This document shows positions 8,752-13,685 of a DNA stretch of 18,639 nucleotides, in pieces. The DNA comes from JABCPE02 sp963509715 (lineage in GTDB: Bacteria > Bacteroidota > Bacteroidia > Flavobacteriales > Weeksellaceae), in the NCBI GenBank assembly GCA_963509715.1, contig CAUPCB010000032.1:1-18639 (forward strand). Direction: 5' to 3'. Under the pieces are notes generated by a model that was not told where the DNA came from, did no database searches, and worked only from the letters and a program-made list of their open reading frames with translations. The position numbers were made by a program, and so were the translations under genes. Position 1 is the first letter of the stretch, and every line of letters starts with the position of its first letter.

Positions 8752-8785
8752 AAAAAAAACACCTCTGAAAAGGAGGTGTTTTTTT
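8752..8785. terminator. Bidirectional terminator between purL and the coiled-coil gene
   Basis: Stem CACCTC (8760-8765) with GAGGTG (8773-8778), extended by A7/T7 pairing on either side and possibly a T-G pair at the loop. Each strand gives a stem plus U-run, so it serves purL and the convergent gene ending at 8797. Confidence 0.9.
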
Positions 8786-8796
8786 GTTTTCTGATG

Positions 8797-9069
8797 TTAG
8801 AACAAATCGTCTAATTTAGATTTTGCAGAATCCCAGAATTTGCTGAGGTCAGATTTTAAATCATCTAGTTTGTCTTCTGCAAGGTCTTTTATTTCATCCC
8901 ATTTGTCTTCTGCTTCTTCTAATTTTGCTTCCAAAAGTTTGCTTTTTTCTTCTAGTTCTGCTTTGGCATCACCAGATAGTTCTTCTGCTTTGCCTTTTAG
9001 GATTTCTAGTTCTTTTTTAGCGTTTTCTATTTGTTCTTGGAATTTTTGTTTTAGTTCATTAGTGTCCAT
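8797..9069 (-). CDS. Small acidic coiled-coil protein
   Basis: 90 residues made almost wholly of Lys, Glu, Asp, Leu and Ala in heptad-like order with no Pro, Gly-poor, no signal peptide and no membrane span: a long amphipathic helix. Similar small helical proteins in flavobacteria are uncharacterised or labelled stress-response-like; I give no function. The C-terminus has repeated DDL segments (KLDDLKSDL, KLDDLF), hinting at internal duplication. An exact minus-strand -7 box lies 28 bases upstream and a terminator just downstream, so this is a single-gene unit. The antisense ORF at 8840-9091 is Ser/Phe-rich and is a shadow. Confidence 0.85.
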   Translation of the reverse strand: MDTNELKQKFQEQIENAKKELEILKGKAEELSGDAKAELEEKSKLLEAKLEEAEDKWDEIKDLAEDKLDDLKSDLSKFWDSAKSKLDDLF

Positions 9070-9097
9070 TTTCTTTAATTTTAAATGTTAAGTAAGA

Positions 9098-9105
9098 CAA
9101 AGATA
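9098..9105 (-). promoter_or_regulatory. -7 box for the coiled-coil gene
   Basis: On the minus strand this reads TATCTTTG, an exact TAnnTTTG match, 28 bases before the start codon at 9069. A TTTTG lies about 14 bases further upstream, closer than the usual spacing. Confidence 0.6.
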
Positions 9106-9242
9106 AACAAAAAACGATACAAAAGCGCTTTAAACCAAAATAAAATTTCTGTAAATTGCACAAAGGTTGTTTTGGGGTTTTGAGGAGGGACAAAAGTAAT
9201 GAAGTAAAAACAATAGTAAACGAAAAGTATAGAAAATAAATA

Positions 9243-9424
9243 ATGGATAATAGAATTTTAATGGGATTATTAGGGTTAATAACTGCAATAATAATATATA
9301 TAGATATTAAAAAAACAAGAAAGAGATGTCAGGGTTTACATTAATCCGAGCATGGGGAGTGGTCATTATAGGAATAATGATAGCTATTATATGTTTTATA
9401 CAATTATTACTTGGGTTAGATTAG
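9243..9424 (+). pseudogene. Two-helix small membrane protein, apparently split by a -1 frameshift
   Basis: Two overlapping micro-ORFs are present: 9243-9344 (33 codons, one hydrophobic helix then KKTRKR) and 9326-9424 (32 codons, GFTLIRAWGVV then a second hydrophobic helix). The second is in the -1 frame. A run of seven A at 9309-9315 offers the slip point: a -1 shift or one added A there gives a continuous ~60-residue protein with helix, basic loop and helix. That layout matches a family of tiny flavobacterial proteins often mislabelled molybdenum ABC transporter permease (recalled, not searched). Alternatives are two genuine micro-genes, a sequencing error, or slippage-based expression. It is the first gene of the small-protein array. 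Confidence 0.45.
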
Positions 9425-9456
9425 AGAGAGTATTATTCTTAAACAAACTCTCTTTT
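9425..9456 (+). terminator. Weak terminator-like hairpin after the first array gene
   Basis: AGAGAGT (9425-9431) pairs with ACTCTCT (9447-9453) across a 15-base loop, followed by TTT. It starts right after the stop codon at 9422-9424. The long loop and short T-run make it weak. Confidence 0.35.
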
Positions 9457-9514
9457 CGTATGGAGCAAACTTTTCATCGGGACAGATTTAGACTTAATAA
9501 AAGTTTTAAAAACA

Positions 9515-9538
9515 ATGAAACAAGAAAATAAAAATGAG
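9515..9538 (+). repeat. Duplicated start region, copy 1 (MKQENKNE)
   Basis: ATG plus seven codons here match the start of the small gene at 10364 at 22 of 24 bases, and the AAAAACA before the ATG is the same in both. Here the frame runs only to 9598 (27 codons) with poor content after the match, while another start (9534) inside the match opens the next membrane-protein ORF. It looks like a leftover 5' end joined to a different gene. Confidence 0.5.
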
Positions 9539-9908
9539 TGCAATAACATATTTAATCCTATGTATTTTATATACAATTATATCTTATTTATGGTATAAAT
9601 ACTGGAGAAAAGGATTAAAAGAAGAATATGGTCATGATAAATTAGGAGCGGGAGACCAATTTATGTATACAAAGCATATATTAAGTATAATTATAGGTGT
9701 AATGGGGATAATTATAATGCTAATAAGGTTAATAATATATGGGAATATATATTACCCATCTCCATGGTCAGTGGGAGGGCAATATTCCAAATTGTCTTTT
9801 AGATTATTAAAAATTCACAAAAAATATTATGAAACGCTCGTTATTAAGTTCATTTATTATAATTATCAGTGCATTATTAAGCATAAATATTTTATTAAAT
9901 ATATGTAG
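9534..9908 (+). CDS. Small membrane protein with an apparent stop-loss tail
   Basis: 124 residues as read. Residues about 3-20 and 48-68 are hydrophobic helices, with a basic/acidic loop (WRKGLKEEYGHDKLG) between them: a two-span inner-membrane protein. From about residue 80 the DNA (9775 on) aligns with the linker that elsewhere follows stop codons in this array: GGGAGGGCAATATTCC here against GGGAGG-TAATGTTCC after the stop at 11676. The aligned codon is GTG (9771-9773) where TAG is expected. The last 45 residues may therefore be translated linker, and they also overlap the next gene by 80 bases. The function is unknown. Confidence 0.55.
   Translation: MSAITYLILCILYTIISYLWYKYWRKGLKEEYGHDKLGAGDQFMYTKHILSIIIGVMGIIIMLIRLIIYGNIYYPSPWSVGGQYSKLSFRLLKIHKKYYETLVIKFIYYNYQCIIKHKYFIKYM
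9775..9813 (+). repeat. Array linker repeat, copy A
   Basis: CAATATTCCAAATTGTC then TTTTAGATTATTAAAA, the fullest copy of the array linker (consensus about GTAATGTTCcAaATTgTcttTcAGaTTATTAAAA). Unlike other copies it is read through by the ORF at 9534-9908. It ends 15 bases before the next start codon. Confidence 0.5.
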
Positions 9909-10317
9909 CAAAAAGAATACAACAGAAGAAACATTATTTTATACTAAAAACCTTCAAGAGGAATTTGATTTATTAGTATCGTTTAAAAATATCGGAAGAA
10001 ATTGGGGTGTTTATTTATCAGCAACAAAAGAAGATATAAATAAAATAAAAGAAAAAAAATATCCATTAGGAGATCCTTATAATATCCCAAAATATCCAGA
10101 AATAAAATTTTTCATAAAAACTACTCAAGAATTATACGATAAAACGGATATAGGAGATAGACTGCATAAACTCCCTAATAGTAATAAATGTTATCTCTAT
10201 AAAGGAGATTCTATTTTTAAATATAATTGTTATCTTATTCCTGAACAAATCAAAGAAAAGATAAATATAGACGAATGGGATAATGATGAAATTGGATATT
10301 GGAAAACGGCTCAGTAA
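9829..10317 (+). CDS. Hypothetical membrane-anchored or exported protein
   Basis: 162 residues. An N-terminal KR followed by a hydrophobic helix (about 5-26) is a signal anchor or signal peptide. A Cys after LNI at about 31 could serve as a poor lipobox, so lipid attachment is possible but not convincing. The rest is charged and would be outside the cytoplasm; it holds two Cys (about 125 and 136) that could pair. No family is recognised. It starts 15 bases after linker copy A and ends 5 bases before copy B. AT content is far above that of purL, with nearly all Lys and Ile codons AT-ending. Confidence 0.7.
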   Translation: MKRSLLSSFIIIISALLSINILLNICSKKNTTEETLFYTKNLQEEFDLLVSFKNIGRNWGVYLSATKEDINKIKEKKYPLGDPYNIPKYPEIKFFIKTTQELYDKTDIGDRLHKLPNSNKCYLYKGDSIFKYNCYLIPEQIKEKINIDEWDNDEIGYWKTAQ

Positions 10318-10321
10318 TTTT

Positions 10322-10355
10322 GGGTAATGTTCAGATATTTTTCAGATTATTAAAA
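10322..10355 (+). repeat. Array linker repeat, copy B
   Basis: GGTAATGTTCAGATATTTTTC then AGATTATTAAAA, 5 bases after the stop of the preceding gene and 8 bases before the next start codon. It shares GTAATGTTC and CAGATTATTAAAA with copy A. Confidence 0.55.
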
Positions 10356-10363
10356 TAAAAACA

Positions 10364-10504
10364 ATGAAAAAAGAAAATAAAAATAAGAAAGTGACACTGA
10401 AAACCAAGACATATTCAACAAAGAGTAAAGCATTAGCTAAAGAGGCGGTAGAATACATGATGAAACACTATCCTAATTTAATGGAAAAACTTAAAAACAG
10501 TTAA
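10364..10504 (+). CDS. Very small basic hypothetical protein
   Basis: 46 residues: a Lys/Asn/Thr-rich N-terminus (MKKENKNKK) and a probable helix with EAVEYMMKHYPNLMEKL. It is strongly basic with no signal or membrane segment, so cytosolic; a nucleic-acid or partner-binding role would be guesswork. The first 24 bases match those at 9515-9538 at 22 positions, so this gene or its start was duplicated. It follows linker copy B. Confidence is moderate because of its size, helped by the duplicated start and ordered composition. Confidence 0.5.
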   Translation: MKKENKNKKVTLKTKTYSTKSKALAKEAVEYMMKHYPNLMEKLKNS

Positions 10505-10661
10505 ATATAAAGGAAGTTGTATGATGTATGGTGCTGCGCTTATGTTCTAAATAGTTGTTTTTATGATTAGTAATTGATATACTACAAAATGAGCTGGTTA
10601 TGGTGTAGGCGGCAGATGTAGAGATTATTTGGTCAAGAATTAAAACAAAATTGATAGGAAG
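10505..10661 (+). other. Intergenic stretch with possible coding remnants
   Basis: 157 bases. It contains a short match to the linker (TTATGTTCTAAATAGTTG, near 10540) and a short open stretch reading AGYGVGGRCRDYLVKN and a stop (about 10593-10643). That stretch has no start codon and sits straight after an in-frame TGA. It looks like debris of an older gene; nothing is intact. Confidence 0.3.
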
Positions 10662-11042
10662 ATGAAAGATTTAAGAAAGTTTTATTATTGGTGTGCATTA
10701 GTGTTTTTGATTATATTTTTATTATTACAATGGTATTTTTATCTGAATCCTACAACTATTGAAGAGGATAATAGATTTGCGTACGATAAAATAAGGAATA
10801 GAGAAATAAAATCTATATTAAAAAGGCATAGTATAGATTATAGTAATCATTCAGCTCCTTATATCGTGTATGATAGAGATAGTTTACCAATATTTTCAGA
10901 TTGGGAAGAGAAAATAAGCATAGGAGATTCAATTATTAAACCCAAAGGTTCTTTAAAACTTTTGATAAAAAGGGGAGGCTATTTAATAGATACATTGGAC
11001 TACGAGGAAAATAATTCTATTATTTTACCAAATAATTGGTAA
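10662..11042 (+). CDS. Hypothetical single-span membrane protein
   Basis: 126 residues. Basic N-terminus (MKDLRKFYYW), one hydrophobic helix (about 9-28), then a polar domain expected in the periplasm with segments YSNHSAPYIVYDRDSLP and WEEKISIGDSIIKPKGSLKL. The latter looks like a short beta-rich module. Single-span small proteins of this kind are common in flavobacterial accessory loci, but no named family is assigned. The ATG has only a weak AGGAAG upstream. It lies between the remnant stretch and linker copy C. Confidence 0.7.
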   Translation: MKDLRKFYYWCALVFLIIFLLLQWYFYLNPTTIEEDNRFAYDKIRNREIKSILKRHSIDYSNHSAPYIVYDRDSLPIFSDWEEKISIGDSIIKPKGSLKLLIKRGGYLIDTLDYEENNSIILPNNW

Positions 11043-11050
11043 TAAGAATA

Positions 11051-11087
11051 GGAGTAATGTTCTAGATTGTCTTTCAAGTTATTATAG
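11051..11087 (+). repeat. Array linker repeat, copy C
   Basis: GGAGTAATGTTCTAGATTGTCTTTCAAGTTATTATAG, starting 8 bases after the stop at 11040-11042. It shares GTAATGTTC and ATTGTCTTT with copy A and is followed by 30 bases to the next ATG. Confidence 0.55.
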
Positions 11088-11117
11088 TGAAAACCAAAAA
11101 TTAAAAAATTCCGAAAA

Positions 11118-11678
11118 ATGAAATATTACTTATTTATATTATGTTTAGTATATCCTTTTAAAAATTTGTATTCTCAAAAATATAAATGTCCATTAGATAA
11201 TGGATATATAATGGTAGGATATAAAAATAATGAGGATCAACAAAGGTACTCTCTTTTTTTTAAGGTAGAAAATTCCATTCCTCCTATTGATTTTACTGTT
11301 AATACTGAAAATAAAACAGATAAAGTGTTATCCATATCTAAAGGGAAAGTAATATTGGTAACAGACCAGGTGGGTGGAGTAGTCGCGGTCAAAGATATGG
11401 AACATGAAAAAATTATACGATATGATAAAATAGATAATATCCAAGTGAAACAAGGAGATTTTATTGATATAGGGCAAATAATAGGAACTCCAAAAGTAAA
11501 TGAATTTTATCCTAGAAGGTGGGATGAGTATGTAAATGAAATATATTTTGTAAATATCAGTTTTTTTGTTTTTGATACTAAAATAAGAGACCTCATTCAT
11601 AGTCCTTTGTCAGTAGATAGTATGGATTGTAAAATAATTGTGTGTGAGAAGAATTGCCAACCTAGAATTTATCATTAG
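11118..11678 (+). CDS. Exported protein with a degenerate M23/LytM-like beta fold, probably inactive
   Basis: 186 residues with a signal peptide (hydrophobic to about 18, likely cut after LYSQ). Residues about 68-123 follow the lysostaphin/LytM (peptidase M23) core: V-L-S-I-S-K-G-K-V, then VGGVVAVKD, then IRYDKI, then VKQGDFIDIGQIIG. M23 enzymes have HxGxD before this, YAHL in the third strand, and a final HLHFE; here these are FTV, RYDKI and EIYFVNI. All zinc and catalytic His are therefore missing, and a scaffold, inhibitor or binding role is more likely than peptidoglycan cutting. The C-terminus holds two further Cys. The assignment is by pattern and was not searched. It ends directly at linker copy D. 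Confidence 0.7.
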   Translation: MKYYLFILCLVYPFKNLYSQKYKCPLDNGYIMVGYKNNEDQQRYSLFFKVENSIPPIDFTVNTENKTDKVLSISKGKVILVTDQVGGVVAVKDMEHEKIIRYDKIDNIQVKQGDFIDIGQIIGTPKVNEFYPRRWDEYVNEIYFVNISFFVFDTKIRDLIHSPLSVDSMDCKIIVCEKNCQPRIYH

Positions 11679-11725
11679 GGAGGTAATGTTCCAAATGTTG
11701 CTGGGCTAAAAACTAATTTTAAAAT
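11679..11725 (+). repeat. Array linker repeat, copy D
   Basis: GGAGGTAATGTTCCAAATG directly after the TAG at 11676-11678, diverging afterwards but still ending in an AAAACTAATTTTAAAA tract shortly before the next ATG (11735). It matches copy A over GGGAGG-AAT-TTCCAAAT. Confidence 0.5.
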
Positions 11726-11734
11726 AGGACTAAA

Positions 11735-12004
11735 ATGAAAATAAAATATTATAACATATTACCATCAGTAGTGATGATGATTCTCATCATTATGCATAAT
11801 AGGGGAGTATCAGGGGGAGATATTTTAATTCAGTTTTCTATAATATTTGTGACATTTATACAGGTATTATATCAATCTGTTTTGAGAATATTTATAAAAT
11901 TTGATTTATTTAGAAATATAAAGGAATTATTGTTGGTTGGAGCTATTATATTTTTATTAATAATTCTATATTTTCAAGTTTTATATGCATACCTTATGTA
12001 TTAA
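11735..12004 (+). CDS. Small multi-span membrane protein, unknown function
   Basis: 89 residues, mostly hydrophobic, with three likely membrane helices (about 7-20, 28-50 and 64-86) separated by short charged loops (HNRGVSGGD and KFDLFRNIK). No family is recognised. Its first bases, ATGAAAATAAAA, are the same as those of the next gene at 12035. It sits between linker copy D and the gene at 12035 in the same direction, so co-transcription is likely. The composition is strongly AT-rich. Confidence 0.65.
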   Translation: MKIKYYNILPSVVMMILIIMHNRGVSGGDILIQFSIIFVTFIQVLYQSVLRIFIKFDLFRNIKELLLVGAIIFLLIILYFQVLYAYLMY

Positions 12005-12034
12005 AATGGTATTAATTTTCAAAAATAGTAGAAA

Positions 12035-12487
12035 ATGAAAATAAAATGTGTCGTGCAAGATGATGATTCTATTATTTTCTATAAAAATGATGAAGTTTTT
12101 ATCTATATGACTAGAAAAACCAAGTGGGGCGGAAGAGTTTATGGCGAAATATATAATGCAGATGATGAACTTTTGCTTAAAGTAAAATCGTTTCTTTGGC
12201 TTGGCACAAAGATTACATATCAGAATTTAGGACTTCCCATTTCTAATGTAAGTTTTTATTTATATGATAGATTTATACTTGGAAAAAAAGACAAAATAGA
12301 GTTTTTTTATTTTCTAATTTATTATAGATTGTATTGGAACAACAAATTTATTGCAGATGTAAAACCTGTGGATTTACTGAAATATAATACCCATTTAGAA
12401 ATCAATTTTAATACTAAAGATGAATTAAAAATATACTATCCTACTATACTTTTCTGCACAACTATTTTATATGCGGATTTATATTAA
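12035..12487 (+). CDS. Hypothetical protein, beta-rich, possibly LURP-one/tubby-like
   Basis: 150 residues without a signal peptide. The N-terminal half alternates short beta strands (IIFYKNDEVFIYMTR, GGRVYGEIYNADDELLLKVKSFLWLGTKI), a pattern reminiscent of tubby/LURP-one-like barrels where strands read out as I-x-D-x-D-x-x-x-L-x-V. This is only a resemblance. Aromatic-rich stretches (FFYFLIYYRLYW) could bury in a membrane or core. Similar short proteins occur in flavobacterial accessory loci, with function unknown. It lies 30 bases after the preceding gene. The start is the first ATG. Confidence 0.65.
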   Translation: MKIKCVVQDDDSIIFYKNDEVFIYMTRKTKWGGRVYGEIYNADDELLLKVKSFLWLGTKITYQNLGLPISNVSFYLYDRFILGKKDKIEFFYFLIYYRLYWNNKFIADVKPVDLLKYNTHLEINFNTKDELKIYYPTILFCTTILYADLY

Positions 12488-12532
12488 ACAATGCCAATGA
12501 TATGCTTATCAAAACAATAATTAAAAATATCA

Positions 12533-12679
12533 ATGAACAGAAAAAGAATATTTCTTTTAATAATTATATTTGTAATGGTTCTTTATCTTATGTATAAAGG
12601 TTTTGTTTATTGGAATTATAATTTTTTCAAAGAACAAAAACAAGTAGAAACATGGAATAGCAGAGTAAAAAAACAATGA
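12533..12679 (+). CDS. Tiny single-span membrane protein overlapping the next gene
   Basis: 48 residues: MNRKR, one hydrophobic helix (about 6-24), then a polar tail with several Lys and Gln. Its TGA overlaps the next start in the ATGA at 12676-12679, the usual sign of translational coupling. That overlap is the main reason to treat this short ORF as real. The function is unknown; it could be a partner or small subunit of the protein encoded next. Confidence 0.6.
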   Translation: MNRKRIFLLIIIFVMVLYLMYKGFVYWNYNFFKEQKQVETWNSRVKKQ

Positions 12680-13077
12680 AAACAAATTATAAAATATTAT
12701 TTGCAGTATTGTTTGTATTTGTAGCTTTTTTGGGAATGTATTTATTTTCATTTTACAAATCTGTTACGGATACAGAAAATGTGAAATTAAGCGGTTATAT
12801 TTATGATGAAAAAACCAAACAGCCTATCCCAAATACTCTCATAATGATAATAAGTGAGCGATACGAAGATGATAACGGCAATACAAATTACGATGAATAT
12901 TTAGGAAAAGATACCATAAAACTCTATTCTGATAGTAAAGGATATTATTCAACAATTATAGAGAAAACCGCTTTTATATCATTATATTTCAAAAAAGAAG
13001 GCTATGTTCAGAAGAAAATAGAAGGAGAATATCCAACAAAACAAATGAATTATAAAGTGTATTTAAAGAAAGAGTGA
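12676..13077 (+). CDS. Membrane-anchored carboxypeptidase-regulatory-like (beta-sandwich) protein
   Basis: 133 residues. An N-terminal anchor (about 7-28) is followed by one transthyretin/CarboxypepD_reg-like domain (about 37-130): LSGYIYDEKTKQPIPNTLI is the typical G-x-V-x-D-x-x-T-x-x-P-I-P-N start, then SDSKGYYSTII and FKKEGYVQKKIEG as later strands. In Bacteroidota such domains sit at the cell surface or in the periplasm and are best known at the N-terminus of SusC-type porins; here the domain stands alone. It is translationally coupled to the 48-residue protein before it and is the last gene of the array, followed by a linker copy and a bidirectional terminator. Confidence 0.8.
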   Translation: MKTNYKILFAVLFVFVAFLGMYLFSFYKSVTDTENVKLSGYIYDEKTKQPIPNTLIMIISERYEDDNGNTNYDEYLGKDTIKLYSDSKGYYSTIIEKTAFISLYFKKEGYVQKKIEGEYPTKQMNYKVYLKKE

Positions 13078-13080
13078 TTT

Positions 13081-13115
13081 TGTGTAATGTACATATTATC
13101 AATTACTTATAAAAG
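13081..13115 (+). repeat. Array linker repeat, copy E (degenerate)
   Basis: TGTGTAATGTACATATTATCAATTACTTATAAAA, 3 bases after the stop at 13075-13077. It retains GTAATGT and a TTA-tAAAA tail but has several mismatches, and no further gene follows in this direction. Confidence 0.4.
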
Positions 13116-13150
13116 TAAAGCTATTAAAAACTAAATACCATCAAAAAAAT

Positions 13151-13178
13151 AATAGGGACTTTTTACGAAGTCCCTATT
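13151..13178. terminator. Bidirectional terminator between the array and ssrA
   Basis: A perfect 11-bp stem, AATAGGGACTT (13151-13161) with AAGTCCCTATT (13168-13178), and a 6-base loop. A-rich sequence lies on the left and TTTTAGTTTTTTG on the right. It ends both the plus-strand array and the minus-strand tmRNA transcript. Confidence 0.9.
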
Positions 13179-13451
13179 TTAGTTTTTTGTTTCTGTAATG
13201 TTTTGATTTACAGGTGTTATTGTGGAGCTGGAGGGATTCGAACCCTCGTCCAAACAAGCAACAAATAAACTTTCTACATGCTTATTTTGTTATTATTTTT
13301 CGACATAAAGCAGAGAACAAACACCCAACTTTATGCTTATCTTCTAAATTTTTTCGTCCTTTGGTCAAAGCTCCCAAAGGCTTATTTCTGCATTTCCTAT
13401 GCCCCAGAATCGGACGCCGCAGAACGGAGCTTCCGTGAGACATCTTGTTTC

Positions 13452-13494
13452 CTTACTATACTTCGGGAAAAACGCTAATCTTACTATACTTCGG
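13452..13494 (-). repeat. Two 15-bp direct repeats inside tmRNA, just after the tag
   Basis: CTTACTATACTTCGG on the plus strand occurs at 13452-13466 and 13480-13494, a 28-base period. In tmRNA sense it is CCGAAGTATAGTAAG twice, the first copy starting right after the tag stop codon. This is the region where tmRNAs carry their downstream pseudoknots. Confidence 0.75.
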
Positions 13495-13495
13495 A

Positions 13496-13525
13496 TTAAG
13501 CAGCAAGAGCATACTCTTCGTTGCC
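13496..13525 (-). other. tmRNA tag reading frame (GNEEYALAA)
   Basis: GGC AAC GAA GAG TAT GCT CTT GCT GCT TAA on the minus strand, a tag ending ALAA as expected for ClpX/ClpA-recognised tags. The resume codon is most likely the GGC at 13523-13525, with a charged Ala added before it. Confidence 0.9.
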
Positions 13526-13635
13526 AGTTAAAATTTGTAGCAAGGGATTAAAGAGATCGCGCTACGGTTCTCTGCATGCTTATTTACCCATTGGTCTTGC
13601 TGTCGAAACCGGTCAGCCCCAATGAATTTTGGGAG

Positions 13636-13643
13636 CAAATATA
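13636..13643 (-). promoter_or_regulatory. -7 box for ssrA
   Basis: On the minus strand this reads TATATTTG, an exact TAnnTTTG match, 15 bases before the mature 5' end. That leaves a short leader for RNase P to remove. A TTG lies 23 bases further upstream. Confidence 0.6.
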
Positions 13644-13685
13644 ATGAAAAAATAAATGTAATGGGACAATAAATTTTTTTAAAAA

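Larger units (their letters stand above)
13223..13620 (-). ncRNA. ssrA: Transfer-messenger RNA (tmRNA)
   Basis: Read on the minus strand, the 5' end GGGGCTGACCGGTTTCGACAG is the standard tmRNA start and the 3' end GGTTCGAATCCCTCCAGCTCCA is the T arm and acceptor. GGGGCTG pairs with CAGCTCC around the tRNA-like domain. The CCA end is not encoded (CA-A follows). About 398 bases before CCA addition, a normal one-piece length. The tag reading frame (13496-13525) encodes GNEEYALAA then TAA. tmRNA with SmpB rescues stalled ribosomes and tags the nascent protein for ClpXP-type degradation. Two short ORFs visible across it on the plus strand are shadows. Confidence 0.97.

Noticed and set aside
8840..9091. 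Ser/Phe-rich ORF antisense to the coiled-coil gene
   Set aside because: Its composition is a mirror of the Lys/Glu coiled coil and it has no promoter box.
9070..9242. ssrA 3'-end copy as an attachment site at the far edge of the island
   Set aside because: The purine-rich stretch near 9170-9195 is only loosely similar to the ssrA 3' end; no real direct repeat is visible.
10593..10643. Open stretch reading AGYGVGGRCRDYLVKN as a gene
   Set aside because: No start codon and an immediate upstream stop; at best debris of a lost gene.
11328..11600. Antisense ORF inside the M23-like gene
   Set aside because: Low-complexity Ile/Tyr/Phe shadow with no start context.
9775..13115. Integron attC array or CRISPR
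   Set aside because: The linkers are too degenerate, show no consistent inverted-repeat core, and spacing is gene-sized; no integrase or cas gene is present.
13214..13478. Plus-strand ORFs across the tmRNA gene
   Set aside because: They overlap ssrA throughout and have no protein-family features; the region is explained by the RNA on the other strand.
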